DNA of 64,000 bases. Source: Capitella teleta (Eukaryota > Annelida > Polychaeta > Capitellidae). The number at the start of each line of letters is the position of its first letter. The first letter of the stretch is position 1. Of the stretch, positions 1-10,700 are shown piece by piece. Position numbers and translations under genes: made by a program. Location: positions 197,854 through 261,853 of the forward strand of contig KB304598.1 in the NCBI GenBank assembly GCA_000328365.1. Direction: 5' to 3'. Under the pieces are notes generated by a model that was given only the letters and a program-made list of their open reading frames with translations, searched no databases and was not told where the DNA came from.

Positions 1-467
1 TTCAGTGAGTTTATGTGGAAATTAAAGCATCATAAGATAAATCAAATTGCTCCCCTTTGCTTCAGTTCTGCTTCTCGTATTTGTGTCTCTCTGCCGGGGT
101 GGGTACGGTACTGCACTGTGAGTACAGAAATATTTGTCAATTCGATTTTTTTTTTATTTTCATCAACTATACCTGATGACACATGAATTTCAAAATTCAA
201 AATTCTGAATATATTTTGTGTGGCGTCATATCCAAAATAGAATGCTCACAAGACTGTTGCAACAATATCATGTACACAATGGTAAACCTGAAGATTGAAT
301 AATTATCAGCTGACATCTAAATTTGCGAGCGAATAATTTCAGATTGTGAGATTTTATGAATATTAATTTTTATACTATCGCTTCTTATTATTGATTTGTG
401 TTACAATAAATAAATCGCTCATTTGGAACACCCCATATTATATAACCACCAGAACTCTCTCACTTGA

Positions 468-722
468 GTGATCTTTGAGCAGGTCAAAATTAAGCTTTCA
501 GAACAGCTCCAAATTTCATCTTCAAAAATCAGGAGGCCTTTCGTTGACTCTTTCGTGATGAATCCGGGTCGTCGCTTAGCGTTGTACGTCATCTACGTCG
601 TCTTTCCCTTCGCCTGGATCTGGTTTTGTTTGGAACACCGCTTGGACATCGAATGGATCCTTGGAGGGCTGCTCATCGGACCAGCGTGCGGCATCTGCAA
701 AATGATTATCTCTGCCTGTTAG
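468..722 (+). CDS. Possible small membrane-protein exon, unrecognised
   Basis: Open stretch whose last 54 residues (from an internal Met at about 558) contain two hydrophobic segments, LYVIYVVFPFAWIWFCL and WILGGLLIGPACGICKMII, joined by a short polar loop. A splice-acceptor-like cag lies at 480-482 upstream of the coding part. Downstream, 980-1015 (ag before, gtaagt after) and 1827-1914 (ttttttcaatttcag before, gtaag after) look like spliced exons and may be untranslated exons of the same transcript. I do not recognise the family. The membrane prediction follows from composition only, and this could be a chance open frame. Confidence 0.3.
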   Translation: MIFEQVKIKLSEQLQISSSKIRRPFVDSFVMNPGRRLALYVIYVVFPFAWIWFCLEHRLDIEWILGGLLIGPACGICKMIISAC

Positions 723-729
723 GGAAACG

Positions 730-3700
730 ATGGGCCAATGGTTCCTCAAATTGATATGGCCCAGGAAGACTGAGGATTTAGCACAAGGTTCGCTCGGGCA
801 ACGCTTACATTCTATGCATTATATTTATTGCAATATATTGATTAATATTTCATAGAATAATTTATTATTATTTCGCTGAAAAAGGTTTGTTTGTTTCCCC
901 TTTGAACTGCCTCAATTATTTAATATTCAAGTGTAGGCCTAACGAGCACTAATTTGAATATTCATTCTATAATTTCAGAACTCCACAGCAGAAGAACAAA
1001 GAAGAACCTTAAGGTAAGTTGACTAAATTCAATCATTTTAAGAAAATACTTTTATTAAGATTATTTGGAAATCTCCCCTATACACTCAAGTGCACAGGGA
1101 ATGAAAAACTTATTATATCCTAATAAGATGCAGCAGAATTGTTAAAAGCAAAGGAATTCTATTGAATGTTATCATAATGTATAGAAGCCAGTTTGAAATA
1201 TCTGTATATGAGAATATAGCATCAGCAAATGCACCATCCGATAATCATGTCGTCATGCTGAGTGAGCAAATTCTGGCTCAATCTGAGAGAAGATCACCAA
1301 AGCTGCGCATCCAGCCAAGCTATACATTTGCACTTTATAGCCACAACCCCTCAGTTGACACTTTCTGCATCGTGTGTACATGTGTGTCTACGTTGATACT
1401 TGTATACAGGGTGGCTCTAAACTGCCCTGTCCTTTTTGTTCAAAGTTTAGAACGGTTTTTAGAAGTTAGGTGTGTCGCTCAAGGTGACCTTATTTATGTG
1501 TCTTCTTGAACTGTGCAATAGAAATAGAATTATTCTTCCCCTGTTCTCAGGGGTTTAATGCCTTTCGTATATAATTATGTAATGTACTTAGCGATAACAA
1601 TTAAGGACAGGTGAAATAAGTAGCAGACCAACATTGTGTTTACCAAAGAATTTATCTGCACAGCAGATATCAATACAGCTGTCATAGAGGACTTTTAAAA
1701 TATTTTTGAATAAGATCAGTTCCTCGTACAAACGGTGTGCAGAACTTGTACTGGTGGTTATACTTTTCTTTCGGTGTTCTTTTGTAACAGTTTTTAGATG
1801 AACGCAATTATTTTTTCAATTTCAGATCTCACTCGACAAAATTCGTGCAAACTGAATTCTCTATTCAGCGAATGTCTGCGACCCGTGTATTAAATATCAC
1901 TATTTTATTTGTAAGATATAAACTTGTTTTTATTTTTGTACTGCATATCTGAATAATTTCATGGAATTGTTTTCGCAATTCTACTCTTTCTTCATAATGC
2001 TATAACTATGTTTCAATTGAATTTAATAATTTTATTATTTTAAATCTTGTATTTTCATTGCTGTGTTAATTTCATATCATGCGAAATATTAGTTTACGCC
2101 ACCTGATTATAATATTGGTTTTAATCCTATAATTCATAAACACTGCTGTCGGTGATTTTTTTACGAATCATTCCTATGTGCATTTTACCGTATTTCATTC
2201 GTTTTATGTGGAGTTTGTGAAATAAATATTCTTCTTCTAAGAATTTCGTAGACTCTTTCGTAGACTCACTCGATCAATCTCCTCACACGTTTCTCCACTA
2301 GGCTTGTATATAACTTTTATGTTTTGAATGTTTCCTTTTCATCTGCGCGAAGAGTAACCAATAAGTATCCTAAAATATGACTCTTCGACCAACAATATTA
2401 AAATAAGCATACCAACAAGGAGTATTAATTAAAATTGACCTCTATAACTCAAACTTTTGAATCTCACGCAAGCAAAACTTCAAATTTATTTCATCTGAAT
2501 TCAAGTGATTCATAATAGATCTTAGAGAACAGATCAACAAAGTTTCCATGATTGATTTAATGTGGTTATTTTTATGTTGAAGTGGAGCAACTCTAACATT
2601 GAAGTGTTTCATGTTGCGATAAAAGGCTAACATGTCTTGGTTGCTGTATCTCCCCCGTTCGTAATACTTCTGCGGAAGCCCACTTGAGAATGTTTTCCAC
2701 GTTGCATTGCATATTGTGATGTTATATTGTATATTGTGATGTTGCATACATCATAAAGGGTTGATTATAAGTGTGAGGGGTTGGGGGATGCAGAACAAAA
2801 GGGGCGTTGTCATGGTGATCGCATTTGCATAATTTCAGACGATGTTAAGATCAGATTCCATATTACAACACTTTACTTTACAAACCTTTGGTTAGTCAGT
2901 GCTGCATGTCTGGGCCATTGGACATGGGATTAAAATATCATAGAACACGGCGAGATATTCCGTATGCTCAAGTGTTTACTTTCGCCATAACCCAATGCTT
3001 ACAAGGTATTATTCTAGTTTTAAATTCAGCTTCCGCGTCCAAAGTGAGCGCCATATAGAATCGAGTACCTCTTCGATAATCTCTGATATGGAACAACACG
3101 AGAAGAGGGTGAGTGGAACAGTGATAGGTCGAGCAGATTCATTTGGTAAACCTATTGTTTGTGACAGGAGAGTGTTACCCTAAGCCACATTGCGGTGAAT
3201 GGGGAAGTTTGCTCAGATTTGATTTAGGGCTTTTATATTAATTAAGGAGATTTTATCAGACTTGTATTTCGTCGAGTTCTGTTTCAAGCAGCAGCTGGTA
3301 TAAGGTATAATAACAACATTGCATTTCTGGCAATTTATACTTCATGGAAATCGAAGTCCTTCGGATACCATAGCTTGAGCATCTTCATCTTTCAGTGCTG
3401 TGCAATGTCCTCAAAAGGTTGGTGAATGATGACCCTAGACTATAGGTTGGTGAATTTACCCTAGACTATACCCCTGGTACTTTGAGCTGGCGAATTATCC
3501 ACATCTCTCTCTTCTTGCCGTATTTCACTTATTTTCATAATTTGTTCAAATTGTAATGCATAAACCACTAATGGCCGAATTTTTGTTTGAGAAGGGTAAA
3601 AACATTGTGTTTCGGCGTTAAAGCATGACAATGAAATGACAAAGCTACTTTTCTTCAAGCTTTAACACAGATAATAAAATGCTTGTCATTAACGCACACA

Positions 3701-4056
3701 TAACCCACACTTACCCTACTCAAACAAGGTTTCAGCCATTTGGGTGATGAATAGAATAAAGGAGCAATATACAACAAGCGGATATGGCGAGATTGGGCCA
3801 GAAACCTTATTCAATCAATTCAATCAATGAAACCTGACTTCCATTGAATCAGAGGCACATAGATTTAACTAATTGCAATACGTGTACATGTAACTAGTCG
3901 TAACATTTAATGTGAAATCATTCTCACTTATGTCGCTGTGGCATAAGCTCGAACAACAGGTCATGTATGTCAGTAAATGAATTCAAGTTTCCAAAGAGAG
4001 AAATGCCACACCATTAAGTTATTGTTAATAAAGGAACGACTTCATTCTGTTTTCAG
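730..4056. other. Non-coding stretch upstream of the RING gene
   Basis: No supported coding region. The open frames here are short and unlike any family I know. The only structured element is the MITE at 3572-3738. A ttttcag acceptor at 4051-4056 precedes the RING gene start, so a 5' untranslated exon of that gene may lie in this stretch. Confidence 0.5.
3572..3738. mobile_element. MITE copy 1 (foldback, about 170 bp)
   Basis: The left end TGGCCGAATTTTTGTTTGAG and the right end (reverse complement TGGCTGAAACCTTGTTTGAG) form imperfect terminal inverted repeats. The interior, including cttttcttcaagcttt, is homologous to the better preserved copy at 24828-25001. No coding capacity. The flanks are taa and ttt, so the target-site duplication is eroded in this copy. 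Confidence 0.7.
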
Positions 4057-4076
4057 TTGGTTGAGACCTTCGGAAG

Positions 4077-6069
4077 ATGATGACAACACCTCCCCCCTCT
4101 CCTGGTTCTACCTTGGAGCAATCGTTCTCTGCTGAATCAGACACTCGATGCAAAGTGACGGTCACTCCGCTGCCATGCGCCGAGAACGCGAATTCAGAAA
4201 GCAACAAAAGCTTGCGTAGCAAATCTCCAGGTTTAGTTTCCCTTCCTCCAATCCACCTGGCTCCTCCTCTTCCTCCTTCTCCATCTCGCGGCACTTCACG
4301 TACCGCTTCCATGCCCACTCTTAATATACCAATGCCCTCCACATCTGACACCTGTGCCACTAAAACTGACAGAACGTACATCACAAACAGTTTCTCGGTG
4401 TCTCCTCCGTCGCTAGGCAACCGAATTCCCTTACAGAAACCTCGTTCTGACGTCATTGGCCTCATTAATAAAACTCCAAGGATCTCAAGGAATATAAACA
4501 ACACAACTATTCTACCAGAAATCACAGAGGCATTGGCATGTGCGTTGTTTGAAGCTGAAGATGAGCATGCCAGTGAACGTGAAGCGATGTCAATCCAGTT
4601 GACGGATAAAGACCAACAACTTGACGAACTCGTTGCGGGCAATCTGCATTTATGCGATTCTATGCAGGAAGATTTCTGGAGGCAAGAGGTGAGTATATTT
4701 CTCCCAATCAAACAAGTATCATACTCTCTTCTCCAGGTCGTTCACCAAGAGGAGATGGAGATGCTGCGAAACGAAGCAGTCGTCACTCAGATGATCCAGG
4801 TTTAAGTCTGACAATATCTTCTTTTGCGTTATAATTATTATAATTATTATAATTATTATAATTATTATAATTATTATGCCTTGAAACAAACAGAATCGTA
4901 TCAGATTAATGGAACATGTTTAAGAAAGAGAACGGATAAAAATGAGCTTTAGCTATACTTCATGCCTGAATTCCAGTTTGTTAAAACAACATTATAATCG
5001 TAGTTAATCAGAGCAAGGTAGACGGCGGTGTCATATTTACTCATTCGCTTACTTATGCACTCAAAGCGCGCGCAGATTTCCCCGCTGAATGTCAGGAACA
5101 TTTTATTACATGTAGTTTGCAGTTCTTTGTCTTCTTCTCTTACTTTTTTTTTTCTTCTTTTATTGTGTTTTTTTTTTTATACATTATACGTTATATTTTT
5201 TTTATACATTGAACGGGTTAGAATATTTAATACACTAAATATATTTTAGGTTTTTGAACCCTCTGACAGTCTTGAACATGAAGCCACGAAAATGAAATTG
5301 AAAGAACAGGAAGAACTAGCTGAAATTATGACAACCAGTTTGCAAATATCTGAAGTCGTTCAAGAGGAATTACTGATGCAACAGGTGAACTTCAAGTACA
5401 CTGAAGTTGACAATGTAATTATTTGTTTCTCTTTTAATCAGGCAGCTGATCAGGAAGAACTGAGTCTTTTGAAAGAAAAAACTATGCACGCAGAGAACAA
5501 GATGAAACAGGTGATATCTCTCTTGATTGAAATCTCAAATTACGTAATTGGGTTTAGTGACACAGTCAACGCCTCAAGATTACTGATTGTCTTTTTGATA
5601 TTCATTTAGTCAGTGGAACAACAAGAGAAGATGAAACGGACAGTCAAAGATGCAATGGAGAGCGAATTGGTCTGTCCAATATGTCATGAATACTTTGTTG
5701 AGGTGCGAATCTGTTTAAAACACTGAGCAATGCATGTACCCATCACTCCAGGCTACCTCGCTCAACTGTTCGCACACCTTTTGCGCTGTGTGCATCGACA
5801 TCTGGCTGCAGGATAATTTTGAGTGTCCTCAGTGCAGACAGGATGTCGATTCCAGAGTTCGATCGCGTGCCTTGGACAACCACATTGACCGTCTGATGGA
5901 CAGTGTGACCGAAGAGGAGAAGGAGGCGAGAACTGAGCTCAAACGGCAAAGGGCGGAGTATCAACCTCCGGAGTATCAACCTCCGCCTGACGGTGGGGAT
6001 GATGAAGACGAGGTTCATGACTGGATTGATCCTGGTGATAGTAGTGACTTTCATGATGATGACGATTAA
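4077..6069 (+). CDS. RNF8-like RING E3 ubiquitin ligase lacking an FHA domain
   Basis: Six coding exons, all joined in phase 0: 4077-4688, 4737-4799, 5250-5384, 5442-5510, 5610-5702, 5752-6069; 429 residues. Residues 1-150 are Pro/Ser-rich and probably disordered. About 150-310 is Glu/Gln/Met-rich coiled coil. A C3HC4 RING spans 315-353 (CPIC, NCSHTFCAVC, CPQC). The RING and the following helix (RALDNHIDRLMDSV) match RNF8, the ligase that ubiquitinates chromatin at DNA breaks. The tail repeats EYQPP and ends in acidic Asp-rich sequence. An in-frame TGA at 4062-4064 and an acceptor at 4056 put the start at 4077, so the phosphopeptide-binding FHA domain of vertebrate RNF8 (485 aa) is not encoded in this model. 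Introns are 48, 450, 57, 99 and 49 bp. RING ligase identity is firm; RNF8 orthology is probable. Confidence 0.85.
4830..4878. repeat. AT-rich 9-bp tandem repeat
   Basis: About five copies of ATAATTATT, inside intron 2 of the RING gene. Confidence 0.85.
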
Positions 6070-6260
6070 TCATTAGGGGAACTCATTGCGCCTAGAGTCT
6101 CTATGATTAACTTTTATTTATCACTAAATGAAGTAATGCGTTGATTTTCATGCCATGACCTAAGTGCAGAGCAGTATGTGTGGCCTGAAAATTATGCTGC
6201 ATCGAAATTTTGAAATTGCAACAAGCACACAGCTGACTATAATCTGTACTTTCAATGCTT

Positions 6261-6310
6261 ATGCAAATATATGCAAATATATGCAAATATATGCAAATAT
6301 ATGCAAATAT
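6261..6310 (+). repeat. Five perfect copies of ATGCAAATAT
   Basis: Ten-bp unit repeated five times, about 190 bp past the RING gene stop. Each unit contains ATGCAAAT, the consensus octamer bound by POU-domain factors. The period is close to one helical turn. Regulatory use is inference. Confidence 0.9.
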
Positions 6311-7573
6311 ATGGCAGGTATTCTAAAGGAGCCTCACGTAATTATAGGTAACATATTGAGTTTGAATTTCATTTGAAATGTGTTATAGTTAGTTTGCGTT
6401 AATTGCTTATGTTATCCACCTCTGCTAAAGAAGTTGGAAGCTTGTTAATGGTTACTTTAGACTTGCAAAGACTACATTAGGCAAAATTGTGATCTGTTGT
6501 CAAATAAACGGATCGTGAGATTCTTACACCAAGTTATACATTAATAATTATTCTACTCAGTGAGTTTGCCAGCTAATCACCATTCCCTATTTTAGTGTTT
6601 AAACCGTGCATAACGAACAATTATAAATTATAAATACATGTAAACAATAAGCATAAATCCCTTTCATCTCATATTATAGGACTCGAAATGCCAATTTATA
6701 ACGTCAAATTCATAGCGCATTTCATGTTCTTTGATATTGCTGAAAATGCGTTTTAAAATGTAATAATTGAAATGAAATAAAACGTCTCATCTGATTGGCG
6801 GCCGTTATATGATTATTTTTATGAACCCGTATTGAGGTGGATTTAGGAGTTAACATGTACATGTCGATCAGTGAATAAATGAAGACATCGTTGTTATAGC
6901 GATCCGGCGGACTCGGTATCCGGATCGCAAATATGCTCTAATCAGCCAGAGTTTTGACTGCTATATTTGCTATACATGTATTTGCGAATTTCAATATATG
7001 TTGGTGGAAATTCACATTGTTCAAGAAGGAAATACATTTCATACTATTCACCGATACTGGAGATTGAATAATCGTTTTATCGGGTCGAGAAAGATCTGTT
7101 GTGCAATCAGATATCAGAAATCCACAATCCGGGTTTTACCCAGAATAAGATTTAAATTAGCTATTAAAGATGGCGCAATCAACTTATGGTTTCATCGTCT
7201 TGAGTAAGTAAGAATGTATTTTTCATAGTAAATATACAGCCATATGAAATTTTTTGCTCATGGGTTGCCTAATGTATGTCGTATGCTTCGTCTCCACCGT
7301 ATTCCAGTCGGTTTGACCAGCTGTTAACGGTTCTTTGCTGAACGGTGAGGTCCAGATTCGATGGAGACCCGATCGGGCCACGTTTCGTTATGATTGCGAA
7401 TTGTAGTTTTTCAATATAAGTCCTGCGCTTGGCATTGAGCCGAAAGAGAATCGCTATGGTGAAGATTATGCAATAATCGTTTATGGGGTTAGCAGCTCCT
7501 ATATAACCTCGTTTGATTCTTGAGGCTGATAATTGGGATTATTAGATCAGATCGAGATCAAGAAAATTATATT
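6311..7573. other. Intergenic stretch between convergent RING and SOD genes
   Basis: No recognisable gene. The 69-codon frame at 6998-7207 has no family resemblance. The stretch probably holds the 3' end of the RING transcript; an AATAAA-like hexamer (gaaataaaac) occurs near 6775. Confidence 0.5.
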
Positions 7574-7579
7574 TTTATT
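7574..7579 (-). terminator. Polyadenylation signal AATAAA of the SOD gene
   Basis: Plus-strand tttatt, read on the minus strand as AATAAA, about 220 nt beyond the SOD stop codon. Confidence 0.5.
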
Positions 7580-7796
7580 CCAGAATGCGATTAGCTTTGA
7601 ACAATTGCAAAAAAAAAAAGATAAAAAAAGGTGATGGACCAATACGCAGTGATCAGCATTGCACTATTAATGGCCGAGGAACATAGTAACAAAGACCCCC
7701 CACACCCCCCACCCAAATTTATAATATCACAATAACGATAGCAGAGCAAAGAACGACCCTTTAGAAAATTTGAGATAACAATTGAACGATGAAGAA

Positions 7797-10700
7797 TTAT
7801 GCAAAACAAATGTTGCGAATCCACAAGACGAGTAGGAGGGTGACCATTGGTGCTATGCTGCTGGCCACATCTGAAGCGCCGCCCTTGCTCACGATTACGC
7901 AACAACCGAGCCTTGCTCCAGCGTGACCTGTTGTCAAACTGTCGTCGTGACCTCCAAGGCCAAGGTCATCAAATGTCTCGTGAATCTACGGTGAGTATTA
8001 ATTATAGTCACAGAGGATAGCTGGCGAGCACACGACTTACCACAATAGATTTGCCAATGACTGTGTTGTCGCCACGTAAAGTTATGAGATCCAGATTAAT
8101 GCTGCCCTTAGATATCCCCGCGGCGTCTTCTTCTATATTCCCCATATCACCATAATGCCTGCAAATAAATTACACTTGTAAATAATGAAATGACACAAGT
8201 CAGTTTTCAATGTGAGTGACTTTCCACAGTGTACTCGTTTAAATCGCCTATAAAACTACCCAAAGATGTCTCTGTCATATACTTATATGCTACCAGGTAC
8301 GATCATAAGACGTATCGTGCAATGCTGACCGATTAGGATTTGTTGGCCCACTGTGGTTCTGTCCAGTGGGGTTGAAGTGCCCCATGGCATCAGCGCATTT
8401 GTTGCCCAGTTGACCAACAGCGTGGACGTGGAATCCGTGACGTAGGTCTTCATCAGTTGTATCGAATCCAGATATGTCATATGCAATTGTTGTATTTCCA
8501 CCATAACTCTGCAATCAGACAATGACCTACATTTGACCTTTTGCTCGACATATACCAGTTATACCCTCTGGGTGAAGGTCACCGTTCCTGTGATTGCCTC
8601 TGAGGGGTCCCCTGATGTTGTTTCTACCAGACATTCTGCTTCTAGGTCATCGCCTGAAAAAAAAAAAGTATGACGTCACTTCCGGTTGCCCTGATGCAAT
8701 ATCTGACCTCCGACTTCTTGGATGATGCAGCAGCCGAGACGAGCGCCTGCGTTGCCGGTGGTCAGACTTCCAGAGTCGCCACCCAACCCTAAGTCATCTT
8801 CACCTGCGTGCACCTGGGAGAGCAGAAGAGGTAGCGAGACGTCAGATAGGAACAGGAAATTTGATCTGATTGTGAATAAAACGGATTTATTCCGAACGAG
8901 AACGTAATTTATTTTGTATTCGTGTTGCCTGCTCGTTATACCAAACACGTATTTACAATCAAATATATGACACCATTGGTGAATGGTGCTTCAAAATGAT
9001 AAATTGAATCCTACGCAAGATCAATTTTATTGCACGTTCACGACAACAATAAATAGATTAAAATGCCACTTAATTATCTCAGTAACAATTAAATTATTTT
9101 TGGTAGTAAAAACACAAAACAAAAATACTGCCCATACCTAATGTTCACTATCATTTGACGCTTTTGGTACTAGAAGCCATAAGCTCCGCCAATGAGCTAA
9201 CATTGTGAGCCATCTGAAGGATATTTTTGCGCCTTAATTTTAATGTGAGCCATGAGGCGGATATCATCGATGACTCACTGCATGTGATATCAAATTCGAG
9301 ATTGGGTTTCTGCAATCATCAAATTCTCATACAAAAAAATAACTATTTTACTTTACGGTGTTGAAAGGAGAAAACAATATTATGTTGAAAGGAGAACATA
9401 ATATTATGTTCTCCTTTCAACCATACCGTAAAGTATGCCAATTTCTCTCAAAATGCTTACATTATAAGCATTTTGAGAGAAATTGGCAGGTGCACGCAAT
9501 ATTTTAAAATTGATTTCAAATTGAGAAAAAAATAAATCGGGGTTCCACAATTGTGATAAAAATTATGATAAATCACAATCGTTATGAGAATCATTGGGTG
9601 ATTTTTGTTGTAATTCAAATGAAAGCAGCGTTTGTTTCTTTCGTCTAAATGACATCAACAATAACGACACTAATTACCACGATGCATCGCAATCACGCGG
9701 ACAGCAACTTCATTGGATTTAATTTCCCTGTTGGCCGAATGTTTCAGATTTTCACAGATTATCACAAGGATTTCTGGTAGTTGATAAAATGTTAAAGGGA
9801 TGGGGAACTAAATTTTAAGTGATGTTCTATTGACTCATAGCACCAATTGATAGCATTCCGTGCTAAAAACACCATGCCTGGATGCAAGCGTAAGGAAATA
9901 ATGCATTCCGAATATCGGGGTTAGCATTGCGCCTATGGGAGAATGGCTTCCATTGCGAAGTATAGGAGGCAAACGTCAGCTGATGGCTTGCTTTGGCTGA
10001 TGGCTGATTGGTTCCGTTCCCCTCGTGAAGCTATCGATTTCAGCCAATCAGAGCAGAGCATCTTCGCCATAAAAGGACATCTTTGTTGTTTACGAAACGA
10101 AAGCGCATGCGTGGTGCACTCTGGCTGACCTTTTTACTGTTTCAGGATGAGAAACATGGTAGGTGTCCTAGAAAATCGCTTGTTAAAATAAGAAAAATAG
10201 CGAAAAATATTTTTTTTTCGCGCCTGACTGGTGGCAAAATGATTATTCTATCTATTTCCGAAAAGAAAATAAAAAAATATCCAAGGGTTTATTCTATCTA
10301 TTTCCGAAAAGAAAATAAAAAAATATCCAAGGGTTTAGTCGCAGGACACGCTGATATGACGAGGCCCATTGTAAAAGATGGGGAACTCGGTGTTTCATCA
10401 CAGCTGCTGACGTCACGCCTAGTTAGCAATATATCGCCCGCGAAATCGTTAGCGATGATATTCCTTGTGTGGGCCAGGCATAGGAATCATTTATGGTGCA
10501 TCAAATAACGACTCAAAGTCAATTTTTAACCAGTTCTCCCTCCCTTTAAAGCCATGTCCTCCATAACAAAGCTTACCACAATGCTTCTCCCTATGACGGT
10601 GTATTCCCCCACAAGACTGACGAGTGAGTCATCCATACTGATATCAGCCACACCATTCGCATTCTCAACAATGTTTCCTAAATCTCCCACGTGCCTGGAA

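Noticed and set aside
4025-4711. 228-codon minus-strand frame
   Set aside because: Antisense shadow of RING gene exon 1; the plus strand has splice sites and domain support.
5028-5249. Hydrophobic 73-codon frame
   Set aside because: T-rich intron sequence ending at the acceptor of RING gene exon 3.
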